In this document: positions 19,877-28,699 of the stretch, one piece after another | How the letters are laid out: every line of letters begins with the position of its first letter | Numbering within the stretch: position 1 is the first letter of the stretch | NCBI RefSeq assembly: GCF_000024405.1 | Contig: NC_013517.1 | Coordinates: forward strand, 3,565,989 to 3,629,988 | From: Sebaldella termitidis ATCC 33386 | GTDB lineage: Bacteria > Fusobacteriota > Fusobacteriia > Fusobacteriales > Leptotrichiaceae | Reading direction: 5' to 3' | DNA: 64,000 bases | Translations under genes and position numbers: made by a program | Notes under the pieces: generated by a model | The model's database searches: none | What the model saw: only the letters and a program-made list of their open reading frames with translations | What the model was told of the DNA's origin: nothing

Positions 19877-21283
19877 TTATTCTGTTTCAACCGCTTTGAG
19901 TGACTCAGCTCTTTTTTCTTCAAACTCATCTGTAATTATATATTTTTTCAGATTTTCAAATTCCTGTGGACTTATTTTTTTACTAACAGTCGTAAAATGT
20001 TTATCAAAAGGATTTCTTTTATATATATTGTTTTTGTCTATAAAAGCCCCATAATCCCCGGTTCCCGCAAGTTCATCCATATAGCTGCTTCCTCTTGCAA
20101 AAGCATAGGTTCCCGTATCGACACCTTTTATATCGGAATACTCTGTGCCAAATCTGTCTATTACTGCTATTTTATTATTTGATTTTAATATAATCATCTC
20201 TTTATCAATATATACAAGGCTTTTTTTTACAGGTGTTATATCAGTTTTTCTCAAATACAGCCAGTCATTAACATAAAAATTATTTTTATCCTTGAAAATA
20301 TTCAGCCCGTCTACTACAGCATAAAGATCAAAGCTTTTTGGGTCTATTTTATATTTTTCCTTCAAATTTTCAGTTTTATTCCCTAAAAGATATATATTGT
20401 TATTATCTTTCAGGATATTCTGAGCTGAGGAATCCAGCTTATAAATCTTAGAATCTTTCTTCACAATATTGAGCCGCTCTATTCCTGAATAATAATAATT
20501 TTTATCCTCATATAATCCTGCTCCCGCAGATTTAAAAGTTTCGGGATCTATTCCTTTTATTTTCTCATCTTTCAGGTAAACACCGTTTTTATCTTTTACC
20601 ATTGCATAAATATAACTGCTCCCGCATGTATCACCATCATAAAATTCTTCCATTACCTTAAAAGTATTTCTGTCATAATCTGTTTTTTCTTTTCCGTAAA
20701 AAACACTTTCGTTACTCAAAAGATAATGCCCCTCCAAAATATATTCCGCAGGATCTGCACCTGCTATTTTCTCTGTTTGGTAGTAAATACCGTTTTTATC
20801 TGATGTATAATCATTTCCTATGGTTTTGAATGATACGCTGTCGGCATATTCCAGTTTTTTCCCCATAAAGTATACATTCTTATTATCTTTTCCGTATCCC
20901 TCTACTTTGTCCAAAAGGACAAAAGAAGGAGAATCTGCCCCCGAAATAATATCTCCGAGATAATAAACATTTCTTTTATCCTTGGAATAGCCTGTAGCCC
21001 CTATCAATGTGCCGACACCGCCCAAAAATTGAAATGTCTCGGGGTCAGAGCCTTTTATTACACTTCCTTGATAATAAACATTCTTATTATCTTTTCCAAA
21101 ATAAGGATTAATTCCGGTAAACTTATCTGCATTTACTTTTTCCAGCTTTACCAGTTCTTCCTTATAACCCGGAATTCCATAATACACTTCTTTCCCTTCT
21201 TTTACATAAGAATAAAATACCGGACTGCAGCTGATCCCTGTATAGAATGCCGCTAAAAACAGAATAAAAACTATTTTTTTCAT
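19877..21283 (-). CDS. DKNYY-repeat lipoprotein
   Basis: The signal sequence ends in a plausible lipobox (TGIS before Cys). The rest is about ten degenerate repeats of the DKNYY type, e.g. GKDNKNVYYQGSVIKGSDPETF, KDKRNVYYLGDIISGADSPSF and KDKNGVYLKDEKIKGIDPETF, each about 30-40 residues. Proteins with this repeat are surface or periplasmic, likely beta-rich, and of unknown function. ATG at 21283 follows GAGGGTGA; ATG at 21298 is an alternative. It is cotranscribed with the downstream small peptide gene. Lipidation is inferred, and the outer-membrane side is unknown. Confidence 0.8.
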   Translation of the reverse strand: MKKIVFILFLAAFYTGISCSPVFYSYVKEGKEVYYGIPGYKEELVKLEKVNADKFTGINPYFGKDNKNVYYQGSVIKGSDPETFQFLGGVGTLIGATGYSKDKRNVYYLGDIISGADSPSFVLLDKVEGYGKDNKNVYFMGKKLEYADSVSFKTIGNDYTSDKNGIYYQTEKIAGADPAEYILEGHYLLSNESVFYGKEKTDYDRNTFKVMEEFYDGDTCGSSYIYAMVKDKNGVYLKDEKIKGIDPETFKSAGAGLYEDKNYYYSGIERLNIVKKDSKIYKLDSSAQNILKDNNNIYLLGNKTENLKEKYKIDPKSFDLYAVVDGLNIFKDKNNFYVNDWLYLRKTDITPVKKSLVYIDKEMIILKSNNKIAVIDRFGTEYSDIKGVDTGTYAFARGSSYMDELAGTGDYGAFIDKNNIYKRNPFDKHFTTVSKKISPQEFENLKKYIITDEFEEKRAESLKAVETE

Positions 21284-21316
21284 AAAACTCACCCTCATTT
21301 CACTTTTCAATATCAT

Positions 21317-21600
21317 ATTAAATCAGTAAAAATATACTTTCTAAATCATTATTATTCATATTATATCTTTTTTATATTGTTTATTCAATAAATATTAAAT
21401 AAAAAGCCGGCTCTAAAATCTCTCCTTTTTTATCAAATTTATTTTTTATACATTGTTTTCGATGTACTTATCAAATTTTCAGAAAAATGCCGGCTATTAG
21501 AAAATCATCCTTTATATTCTTAGTCTGAAATAAAAAGAAAAATCCGGACAGTTTTTTATTTTTTAATTATACAGGACTAAATATTTTTATTTCACTGAAA
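21317..21600. other. Intergenic region with paired GCCGGC boxes
   Basis: No gene seen. AGCCGGC near 21405 and GCCGGCT near 21489 are mutually complementary over 7 bases with about 75 bases between them, and could form a long-loop hairpin or be two copies of a palindromic site. Confidence 0.4.
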
Positions 21601-21606
21601 CAAACA

Positions 21607-21615
21607 TGGTATAAT
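21607..21615 (+). promoter_or_regulatory. Extended -10 promoter of the acyltransferase gene
   Basis: TGGTATAAT (TGn extended -10) lies about 65 bases upstream of the start codon; no good -35 box is visible. Confidence 0.5.
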
Positions 21616-21678
21616 CCTAAATAATCTGATATAAAGTATATATATATTAAAAAAAATTTCACATGGAGGATTAAGAAT

Positions 21679-22221
21679 ATGGAAAATATGACATTTGAAG
21701 AATTAATAAAAATAAACTGCTTTTCAAAAGAAGCATCGGAACAAAAACAAGCCGCCGAATTATTAGAACAGCGTTACTGCTGTGAAATTCGCTGTGCCGA
21801 CATGGATGAGAGTGTACGTTTTGCACATCATGCACGCGGGTGTACAATAGTTGCCGCAAAGCTGAGTAAAAATGTCGTCATTTTTCAAAATGTTACAATA
21901 GGTTCCAATATGCGCTACAATAAAATAAAAAAGGAATGGGAAAATGTGGGCAGTCCCATCATTGCCGAAAACGTGATTATTGCAGACGGTGCTAAGGTTC
22001 TTGGCCAAATAACAATCGGTAAAAATACAGTAATTGGTGCCGGAGCAATCATTACAAAAGATATTCCTGAAAACAGCGTCGCATATGGAATAAATCAATA
22101 TAAAGCCAAAGATCCTGATTATGATTTAGTATTCAATCCGGATATGATTTCCGGAGAAGAGATTATGAGAATTGATGCCAAACGGGTTGCCGAATTTGAT
22201 AAAATGCAGGATCACTCTTAA
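21679..22221 (+). CDS. Hexapeptide-repeat acyltransferase (serine acetyltransferase-like)
   Basis: A 180-residue left-handed beta-helix acyltransferase. After an N-terminal helical part come hexapeptide turns such as VVIFQNVTIGSN, PIIAENVIIADGAKVLGQITIGKNTVIGAGAIIT, with the histidine pair in RFAHHARGCTIV probably binding acetyl-CoA and acceptor. It resembles serine O-acetyltransferases, which make O-acetylserine for cysteine synthesis, but the N-terminal CysE domain is short and no cysK is adjacent, so the acceptor is uncertain. ATG follows ATGGAGGATTAAGAAT. It stands alone with its own promoter and terminator. Confidence 0.8.
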   Translation: MENMTFEELIKINCFSKEASEQKQAAELLEQRYCCEIRCADMDESVRFAHHARGCTIVAAKLSKNVVIFQNVTIGSNMRYNKIKKEWENVGSPIIAENVIIADGAKVLGQITIGKNTVIGAGAIITKDIPENSVAYGINQYKAKDPDYDLVFNPDMISGEEIMRIDAKRVAEFDKMQDHS

Positions 22222-22352
22222 AAACCCTGTTATTAAGTATCTTAGTTCTTTATACAGTAAAAGCTCTTTCTTTTGGAGAAACTTTTTAATTATTAATGAA
22301 TCGGATGAAAGTTTATGCTGTTATTCATAAAAATTCTTATCTTAAAACAAAA

Positions 22353-22372
22353 AGCCGGATTCATATCCGGCT
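22353..22372 (+). terminator. Terminator-like hairpin after the acyltransferase gene
   Basis: AGCCGGAT pairs with ATCCGGCT around a TCAT loop; the following T-tract is weak. Confidence 0.55.
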
Positions 22373-22476
22373 AATTTATCATGTCTTTTCAATTTCTAAC
22401 TCTTGTTTTTGTATGTGTTTTATATTTTCGCAGTAAGTCATCGATTCTCTGTTTAAAGATACAGTACAGTATTTCT

Positions 22477-23862
22477 TTAATTATCTGCCAGCTTCAATGG
22501 TCCATTTACTAATGGTATAACAATTTTTCTGTCAACATATTTCATATAAATAAGCCCTCCAATAAATGTTACAGCTTCTGATATCAAAAATGACCACCAA
22601 ATAAAAGATAATCCGAAAATATTTCCAAAGATATACGCCAGTGGAAGTAAAACAATACATTGTCGTGAAGCAGATAAAAATAAGCTTGATAATCCTTTCC
22701 CCAGACCTTGCAGGGCATAGCTCATCATAACTACCGTACTTCCAAAAGCAAAGCTTAAGCTTAAAATTCTTAATGCCGATATTCCCAGCTGCAGCATATC
22801 GTCTGACGGATTAAACATTTCAATAATCTGTGTAGTAAACAGCTGTAATAATAAAAATCCTATTAATCCTATAAATAATGAATATAAACCGGCAAATTTA
22901 ATTGATGTACGTATCCTGTCCCCGTTTTTAGCCCCGTAATTAAAAGCTACAATTGGTATTAAAGCATTATTCAGACCAAATACTGCCATATATACGAAAG
23001 TCTGCAATTTGAAATATGCTCCGAATACTGCAGTTGCTGTCACTGAAAAACCTAATAAAATCATATTAACACCAAATATCATTATTGAACTCATTGCCTG
23101 CATAATTATTGTAGGAATCCCTACTTTGCATATCTCTTTTACTGCCGATATATCTAAAGCAAAATTTCTTAAAGAAAAGTCTATTTCTTTATTTTTTTTC
23201 AAATTAAAATATATACACAAAAATAAAGAAACAGTCTGCCCTATTACTGTGGCAATAGCTGCACCCGCTACGCCAAGACTCGGAAAATTAAAATATCCAA
23301 ATATAAAAATAGGATCTAAAATAATATTAACAATTGCTCCGGCAATTTGTGAAATCATTGTATAAAAAGTTCTTCCTGTAGACTGCAGTAATTTTTCCAG
23401 AATAAGCTGAAACAGCTGACCGAAAGAAAAGACAGAGCATATCTTTAGATATGAATATCCCATATTTATTATTTCTTTATTATCAGTCTGAATATTAAAA
23501 AACCATTCACACATAAAAAAACCGAATATTAAAAACATCAAATATACTGCAATTCCTATAAGTAAACTATTTACAGCTATTACAGTCACTTTTTTATGTT
23601 CTCCGGCTCCCAGATATTTTGATAAGCTGGAACTTGCTCCCACGCCTATTCCTGTCCCGCAGGCTATAATAATATTTTGTACAGGAAAAGCCAAAGAAAC
23701 TGCTGTCAGAGCATTTTCACTGTATCTTGCAACAAACAAGCTGTCAACTATGTTATAAAGTGCTCCGATAAGCATAGATATTATCATTGGCGCTGCCATT
23801 GTAATCAGAAGACGGTTGACACTCCCAATCCCCATTTTGTTTTGATTTAATTTTCTTTCCAT
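22477..23862 (-). CDS. MATE-family cation-coupled multidrug exporter
   Basis: The 461-residue inner-membrane protein has twelve predicted helices in two related halves, as in NorM/DinF-type MATE antiporters that expel drugs or organic cations using Na+ or H+. Family-typical segments include MAAPMIISMLIGALYNIVDSLFVAR at the N-terminus and GVGASSSLSKYLGAGEHKK in the first half. ATG follows AGAGGAGAAAATC. A promoter about 100 bases upstream starts a short leader that is almost entirely hairpin, so expression may be controlled by attenuation. Substrate unknown. Confidence 0.92.
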   Translation of the reverse strand: MERKLNQNKMGIGSVNRLLITMAAPMIISMLIGALYNIVDSLFVARYSENALTAVSLAFPVQNIIIACGTGIGVGASSSLSKYLGAGEHKKVTVIAVNSLLIGIAVYLMFLIFGFFMCEWFFNIQTDNKEIINMGYSYLKICSVFSFGQLFQLILEKLLQSTGRTFYTMISQIAGAIVNIILDPIFIFGYFNFPSLGVAGAAIATVIGQTVSLFLCIYFNLKKNKEIDFSLRNFALDISAVKEICKVGIPTIIMQAMSSIMIFGVNMILLGFSVTATAVFGAYFKLQTFVYMAVFGLNNALIPIVAFNYGAKNGDRIRTSIKFAGLYSLFIGLIGFLLLQLFTTQIIEMFNPSDDMLQLGISALRILSLSFAFGSTVVMMSYALQGLGKGLSSLFLSASRQCIVLLPLAYIFGNIFGLSFIWWSFLISEAVTFIGGLIYMKYVDRKIVIPLVNGPLKLADN

Positions 23863-23889
23863 GATTTTCTCCTCTTCTTAAAAATAAAA

Positions 23890-23955
23890 AAGCGGCATGC
23901 AATAAAAAAAAGTCCAAGAACGACCTAGACTTATGTTTTTCACTGCATACCGCTT
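23890..23955 (-). promoter_or_regulatory. Hairpin leader (candidate attenuator) of the MATE gene
   Basis: The transcript should start near 23955. Its first bases AAGCGGTATGCA pair with TGCATGCCGCTT (one mismatch), enclosing AAGTC/GACTT followed by eight T. Both hairpins are followed by T-runs and so look like intrinsic terminators before the coding region. The sequence includes a mini reading frame ATG CAG TGA. Control by drug-dependent antitermination is a hypothesis. Confidence 0.5.
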
Positions 23956-23961
23956 AATAAA

Positions 23962-23990
23962 ATAATATCATATTTTATATATTTTGTAAA
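23962..23990 (-). promoter_or_regulatory. Promoter of the MATE gene
   Basis: Minus-strand TTTACA (23990-23985), 17-base spacer, TATTAT (23967-23962). Confidence 0.7.
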
Positions 23991-24065
23991 CTTTTGATTT
24001 TTTGCTGAGTTTATTTATAAAAAATCATGGTTTTTTATAGAAAAAATTAAATACTTTAGTAAAAA

Positions 24066-24090
24066 CAGACTGTATAGTTACTACAGTCTG
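24066..24090 (-). terminator. Terminator of the amino sugar-type PTS operon
   Basis: Minus strand: CAGACTGTA and TACAGTCTG form a perfect 9-bp stem with a 7-base loop, followed by TTTTTAC. Confidence 0.85.
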
Positions 24091-24115
24091 CCCTTATAAA
24101 ATAAGCTCTTAATTA

Positions 24116-24553
24116 TTATATTCCGCCGTCCTCAGATTCATATGTAATGCTGTTGTCATAAGGTATAAATATAAATTCTTTTACTTCTTCTCTTCCTACC
24201 TCAAGTGCATATTCTGCGAGCTCATGCAGATCCATGTCATCTCTTTCGCTTAAAACTCCCAGAAGCATAGGAAGATTTGTCCCTGAAATAACTCTCATTT
24301 CAGCTTCCTCCATACTTAGTCTTGAGGCTACCTGAAAAGGAGTACCTCCGGCAATGTCTGTAAAACACAGCAGTCCGTCACATTCCTTTAATTCATGTAT
24401 TGCAGTTTTTATATTGTTTTCCAGAACTTCTGAGGAATCTTCTTCGCCAAAATTTACTATTTTCAGATTTTCAGGTGAACCAAATACCAGCTTAACGGCA
24501 CTCATCATTCCTAAAGCAAAATTAGCATGCCCTGTTATTATTATCCCTACCAT
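24116..24553 (-). CDS. PTS mannose-family EIIA component (AgaF-like)
   Basis: A 145-residue EIIA of the mannose/sorbose/N-acetylgalactosamine family. The phosphorylated residue is His9 in IIITGHANFA, and the FTDIAGGTPFQVASRL motif is typical. It receives phosphate from HPr and passes it to the EIIB encoded at 26164. It is the last gene of the six-gene operon and the only EIIA in it, so it must serve both IIC-IID pairs. Start ATG follows AAGGAGCTGAGTAGA. Confidence 0.9.
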   Translation of the reverse strand: MVGIIITGHANFALGMMSAVKLVFGSPENLKIVNFGEEDSSEVLENNIKTAIHELKECDGLLCFTDIAGGTPFQVASRLSMEEAEMRVISGTNLPMLLGVLSERDDMDLHELAEYALEVGREEVKEFIFIPYDNSITYESEDGGI

Positions 24554-24566
24554 TCTACTCAGCTCC

Positions 24567-25370
24567 TTACAATATTTTTAATGCCGACAAAATTATTGAC
24601 GCTATAAATGTAAGTAAAATCAGTAATGTCGGACTTACTTTTCTGGTTCTTAAAATAGCATACATAAGCATCGTATAGGCAAACGGCAAAATATTAGGGA
24701 ATATTTTATCAAACAGATCGGCCTGTAATGATACTGTTTTTTCTGCATTTACCACTATCTGTGAAACCACTTCTATGTGTACATATGAAGCTATAAGTCC
24801 TCCTATAACTGTCGTCCCCAGTATAGTTGCTGCTTTTGATACTATTTCTGAATTTTCCTTTATTTTTTCTATTGCTCTTATACCTAAGTTATATCCAAAA
24901 TGGGTCCATACAACCCGGAACAAAAATATAACAAAATAAACCATAAAGAATATAATCGGTCCGAGAACACTTCCTTCTTCTGCAAATGATGCAGAAATTC
25001 CGGCTACTATAGGAAGTATTGTAAACCAGAATATGGCATCCCCTATTCCGGCTAAAGGTCCAAACAATGCTACTTTCAGACCTTTTATCAAATCTCTGTC
25101 TTCTCCGCTCTCTTCAAGTGACATCAGCAGCCCCATCAGAAAACCTACCAGATTAGGATGAGTATTTATAAATTCAAGGTTATCTTTCATCGAATTAGAA
25201 ATAGCCTGTTTATCGCCTTTATGTATTTTTTCTATAGTAGGAAGCATAGAGCATGTCCATCCTCCAGCCTGCATTCTTTCATAGTTGAATGATGCCTGCA
25301 GGAAAGATGATCTGAAGCCCAAAAGAGTTATATCCCTCTTTGTAAGAACTTTTTTATTAGATTCCTTCAT
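24567..25370 (-). CDS. PTS mannose-family EIID component
   Basis: Membrane EIID with the conserved opening SFLQASFNYERMQAGGW, the MGLLMSLEE and GPLAGIGDAIFWFT segments, and a hydrophobic C-terminus. EIID with EIIC forms the channel of mannose-family transporters, a family restricted to the Man class. Start ATG at 25370 was chosen because GAGGAG lies 9 bases upstream; upstream ATGs at 25376-25397 lack this spacing. It overlaps the EIIC stop by 14 bases. It is clearly paralogous to the EIID encoded at 26809. Confidence 0.9.
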   Translation of the reverse strand: MKESNKKVLTKRDITLLGFRSSFLQASFNYERMQAGGWTCSMLPTIEKIHKGDKQAISNSMKDNLEFINTHPNLVGFLMGLLMSLEESGEDRDLIKGLKVALFGPLAGIGDAIFWFTILPIVAGISASFAEEGSVLGPIIFFMVYFVIFLFRVVWTHFGYNLGIRAIEKIKENSEIVSKAATILGTTVIGGLIASYVHIEVVSQIVVNAEKTVSLQADLFDKIFPNILPFAYTMLMYAILRTRKVSPTLLILLTFIASIILSALKIL

Positions 25371-26151
25371 TGCCATCATCTCCTCTGTCTCTTGCATTTA
25401 ATCCAGCCTCTTCGATTTTCTTCTGATTAAAATATTCATATATTGCAAATGCTGTTCCCAGCAAAGCTACCGGAAGGAGATTCGAAAATTTTAAGAAAGA
25501 TGCCACTACAAATCCTATTATTAAATATGGTATATATTGTTTCTGAAGCATAACCCTTAACAAAAGCCCAAATCCCACTGCAGGAAGGATACCCCCTGCT
25601 ACTTCAAATCCGTGAGTCAGCCATTCTGGCATACTGTTTACCAGATTCTGCACAGCTTCCTGTGCCACATATGAAGATACGAAAACAACAACCGCATATG
25701 ATATACCTACTATTAATGTGGTAACTAAATTTAAAAAATAAAATTTCTTTATCTCTACGTCTTCTGCATATTTATCCGCTTTTTTCATGAAGAGCGAGAA
25801 TATCGAGTAATAAAATAAGATAATATACTGCATTAAAAAGCTAAACGGAAGTGCTAATCCAATGGCTATTTTCGCATCTACCTTAGCAGTATAAGCTATA
25901 ACCGTGGTCATTACTCCTGCCAAAACAGGGTTAGGCGGCTGTGTTCCTCCCGCCGGAGTCAGTCCGGCAAAAGCAAGTTCTGTCAAAGCACCTGTAAGTA
26001 ATCCAAGCCTTAAATCCCCCAAAATAAGTCCTGTCAGAGTACTTACTATCAATGGTCTAAATATAAATAAGGCCTCAAGCCAAAAATCAATACCAACAAT
26101 AAAAGCCATAACCGCTAAGCATATTCCTTGAAATAAACTTATTTCTAGCAT
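25357..26151 (-). CDS. PTS mannose-family EIIC component
   Basis: Polytopic EIIC with the family signature LTELAFAGLTPAGGTQPPNPVLAGVMTT. Together with EIID it forms the sugar-translocating unit. ATG at 26151 has AGAGGTGG at good spacing; a GTG at 26160 is the alternative. It follows EIIB directly. The amino-sugar role (GalNAc, GlcNAc or a related sugar) is inferred from the divergently transcribed nagA gene. Confidence 0.9.
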   Translation of the reverse strand: MLEISLFQGICLAVMAFIVGIDFWLEALFIFRPLIVSTLTGLILGDLRLGLLTGALTELAFAGLTPAGGTQPPNPVLAGVMTTVIAYTAKVDAKIAIGLALPFSFLMQYIILFYYSIFSLFMKKADKYAEDVEIKKFYFLNLVTTLIVGISYAVVVFVSSYVAQEAVQNLVNSMPEWLTHGFEVAGGILPAVGFGLLLRVMLQKQYIPYLIIGFVVASFLKFSNLLPVALLGTAFAIYEYFNQKKIEEAGLNARDRGDDGNEGI

Positions 26152-26163
26152 ATTATCCACCTC

Positions 26164-26631
26164 TTACACTTTTAGTTTTTTGTCTCCAGGTACATCCTGT
26201 ATATAAATATCTACTCCTTTAGATTCCAGATATTTGATATCATCTCTGTCTTTTTGATCCACATATACTTTCTTGCTGAGCTGCTCTTTCCCCTCAGAAA
26301 AATGCATATTTCCGATATTCACTTCCTTTATAGGAACTCCTCCGTCTACTAGTTTTTTCACTGTTTCCGGAGTTTTACACACTATAAATATTTTCTGATT
26401 AGGCGAAGCTTTATGAATAATGTTAATCGTGTGTTCTATGGTAAAAAATCTGATTCCTACCCCGGAAGATTTAGCAACTACCTCCATTAATTGTTTTTCC
26501 ACATCGCTGTTAGCCGCAACATCATCTACTACCACAATCAGATTTGCACCCAGTGACTTTACCCATGTAACTCCGACCTGTCCGTGGACCAGACGATTGT
26601 CAATTCTTGTTAATAAAATATTAGGTCCCAC
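26164..26631 (-). CDS. PTS mannose-family EIIB component
   Basis: EIIB of 155 residues with active-site His16 in RIDNRLVHGQVGVTWV, the hallmark of this family. It phosphorylates the incoming sugar after receiving phosphate from the operon's EIIA. Translation starts at GTG (26631) after GGAGGAGAGACAA. It is the only EIIB in the operon. A terminator-like hairpin separates it from the upstream IIC-IID pair, so the two halves may be expressed unequally. Confidence 0.9.
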   Translation of the reverse strand: MGPNILLTRIDNRLVHGQVGVTWVKSLGANLIVVVDDVAANSDVEKQLMEVVAKSSGVGIRFFTIEHTINIIHKASPNQKIFIVCKTPETVKKLVDGGVPIKEVNIGNMHFSEGKEQLSKKVYVDQKDRDDIKYLESKGVDIYIQDVPGDKKLKV

Positions 26632-26776
26632 TTGTCTCTCCTCCTTATTTATTGATCTATAAAAACCAGCTTTGGATATTTTTTGCTCCTTTCAAAAAAA
26701 GCTTTATTGAATTTTATCATAAGCTGAATTTTTTAGGATTTGCCGGCTTTTATTTCACAGCCGACAAATCTTAAAA

Positions 26777-26798
26777 AGCTACTTCTCCCAAAGTAGCT
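26777..26798 (-). terminator. Internal terminator between EIID-2 and EIIB
   Basis: AGCTACTT (26777-26784) pairs with AAGTAGCT (26791-26798), loop of 6, followed on the minus strand by TTTTTAA. It may give partial termination inside the operon, or EIIB may have its own promoter. Confidence 0.75.
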
Positions 26799-26808
26799 GT
26801 TTTTTTAT

Positions 26809-27624
26809 TTATAATAAACCTATATATCTTCCTATTATACCTACAAGTAAAGTTATTCCTATCAGTAAAAGAGGTGATTTTCCTTTTCTTAACAGGTAGT
26901 ACATAAGAAAAGTGTAAGCTAAAGGCAGCAGTCCCGGCATGATTTTATCCAGAACATCTTCCTGAATTGCCACTTTCGCCTGTCCTGCATTAATTACCAA
27001 AGTCAGATTAAATCTTATATATGTGGCAATTAATCCTCCTACCACAGCAAGACCAAGTATACTTGCAGCTCTTGAGATACTTTGCGTATCCTCATTCAAT
27101 GTTTTCAGCGCACTTACCCCTGTTCTGTATCCATAGTGCATAAGTCCGTATATCAAACCGAAGTGAATTACATTAAAAATCAAAAGGAATACAAACGGTC
27201 CGGCTATACTTCCGTTTATAGCAAGTGCAGAACCTATTCCTGCTGATATTGGAAGAAGCGTAAGCCATATCAGGGCATCCCCTATTCCTCCCAGCGGTCC
27301 CATTGTAGCTATTTTTATACCTCTTATTGTATCTATATTTTCTTTATTTTCCTCCATTGCTATTACTATACCCTCTATAAATGTTACCAGAAAAGGGTGG
27401 GTATTAAAGAACTCCATATGCATCATCATAGACTTTGACATATCGTCTTTGTTTTTATGAATTTTTTTCAGTCCCGGAATTATAGAATATAACCAACCGC
27501 AGGCCTGCATTCTTTCATAGTTAAATGATGCCTGTACGAATAACCCTCTCCAGGCCATTTTATTCAGGTCTTTTGCAGTAATTACCTTTTCTTTTGTCTG
27601 ATCCGCATAAGCATTAGATTCCAT
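26809..27624 (-). CDS. PTS mannose-family EIID component (second copy)
   Basis: 271-residue EIID with GLFVQASFNYERMQACGW and ATMGPLGGIGDALIWLT, paralogous to the EIID encoded at 24567. The start overlaps the EIIC stop by 11 bases with AAAGGAGGAATATAGCG upstream, implying coupled translation. No EIIA or EIIB accompanies this pair, so it probably shares those at 24116 and 26164. A duplicated IIC-IID pair could widen the range of amino sugars imported. Confidence 0.9.
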   Translation of the reverse strand: MESNAYADQTKEKVITAKDLNKMAWRGLFVQASFNYERMQACGWLYSIIPGLKKIHKNKDDMSKSMMMHMEFFNTHPFLVTFIEGIVIAMEENKENIDTIRGIKIATMGPLGGIGDALIWLTLLPISAGIGSALAINGSIAGPFVFLLIFNVIHFGLIYGLMHYGYRTGVSALKTLNEDTQSISRAASILGLAVVGGLIATYIRFNLTLVINAGQAKVAIQEDVLDKIMPGLLPLAYTFLMYYLLRKGKSPLLLIGITLLVGIIGRYIGLL

Positions 27625-28393
27625 CGCTATATTCCTCCTTTGCCTCTGTATTTCCGCCTGATCCGCCGGATCTGTCTTTTTTCAGATAGTAGTCATACAT
27701 TGCTATACTCAAGCCTATAAAGGCTATCGCCATAATTTCCAGCTTTAAGAAAGCTGCCAGTACGAATCCCAGTATCAGGAATCCGGCAAACTCTTTTTTC
27801 AGCATAATTTTCAAAAGCATTCCAAATCCTACTGCCGGCATCATTCCTCCGGCTACCGATAATCCTCCTATTAACTTTTCAGGTAACATCTGCACCACGC
27901 TTCTTGCAGCTTCTTCCCCGAAAAATATAGGCAAAAATGCAACTACGAAATATGAACAAAATAAAATCAGTAATCCGAGATAATTTATTCTTTCTATTCC
28001 CCTTACATCTGCATTGGCTGCATATTCGTCGGCCTTATGCATTACCGGTGAAAATACAGTGAATAACAATGTTATTCCTGCCTGCGCCGCAATAGCGAAA
28101 GGCACTGCTACACCAACTGCTATATTAGGATCTTCTTTTGTAAATATAGCAAAAGCAGTTCCTATTATCCCTCCGATAACCACGTTAGGCGGCTGTGCAC
28201 CGGCAAGCGGCACCATCCCCATCCATACTAATTCTAACATTCCCCCTGCAACTAATCCTGTCTTTACATCTCCTAATATTATTCCTACTACTAAGCCTGT
28301 TACCACTGGTCTGTGAACATGCAGCTGAAGATCAAATAAGTCAATTCCCGCAAGTCCTGCCCAGATTCCTATTAGTAACGCCTGTACGAACAT
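27614..28393 (-). CDS. PTS mannose-family EIIC component (second copy)
   Basis: EIIC with the signature GMLELVWMGMVPLAGAQPPNVVIGGIIGT and about seven hydrophobic segments. The ATG at 28393 has a strong CAGGAGGTG site; the TTG further upstream has none. It is the first gene of the PTS operon, about 270 bases downstream of a consensus promoter, so the transcript has a long untranslated leader. Sugar specificity is inferred only from neighbouring nagA. Confidence 0.9.
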   Translation of the reverse strand: MFVQALLIGIWAGLAGIDLFDLQLHVHRPVVTGLVVGIILGDVKTGLVAGGMLELVWMGMVPLAGAQPPNVVIGGIIGTAFAIFTKEDPNIAVGVAVPFAIAAQAGITLLFTVFSPVMHKADEYAANADVRGIERINYLGLLILFCSYFVVAFLPIFFGEEAARSVVQMLPEKLIGGLSVAGGMMPAVGFGMLLKIMLKKEFAGFLILGFVLAAFLKLEIMAIAFIGLSIAMYDYYLKKDRSGGSGGNTEAKEEYSDGI

Positions 28394-28671
28394 TAAGAAC
28401 ACCTCCTGTTTTTGGTTCAATTTTAAAACATTAACTCAGGTTCAATCTATTAATTAAACTTATTGCTAGCTTTAATATTGTACTCAGAAAGTAACTATAA
28501 ATTATATTGGATATTTTTTTATATTATTTTGAATTTTGAAATTAAATTTTTAACATTTGAATTTTTAGATTATTTTTTGATAAGTCCCCCGTTTTAATAA
28601 TTTGATATTAAATATACGAAAGTTAAGAAATGTTGCTAAAGCCTTTTATGTACAATGCTTACTCATTATTT
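28394..28671 (-). other. Long AT-rich 5' leader of the PTS operon
   Basis: About 270 bases between the expected start site (about 28665) and the first start codon hold no gene. No riboswitch or antiterminator motif was recognised, though CGGGGGACTTATC near 28585 is unusually GC-rich for the region. Confidence 0.4.
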
Positions 28672-28699
28672 ATTATACCACCTTAACAAAAAATGTCAA
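28672..28699 (-). promoter_or_regulatory. Promoter of the amino sugar-type PTS operon
   Basis: Minus-strand TTGACA (28699-28694), 16-base spacer, TATAAT (28677-28672): a full consensus match. Confidence 0.8.

Noticed and set aside
21398-21500. Terminator formed by the two GCCGGC boxes.
   Set aside because: A loop of about 75 bases and lack of a following T-tract make an intrinsic terminator unlikely.
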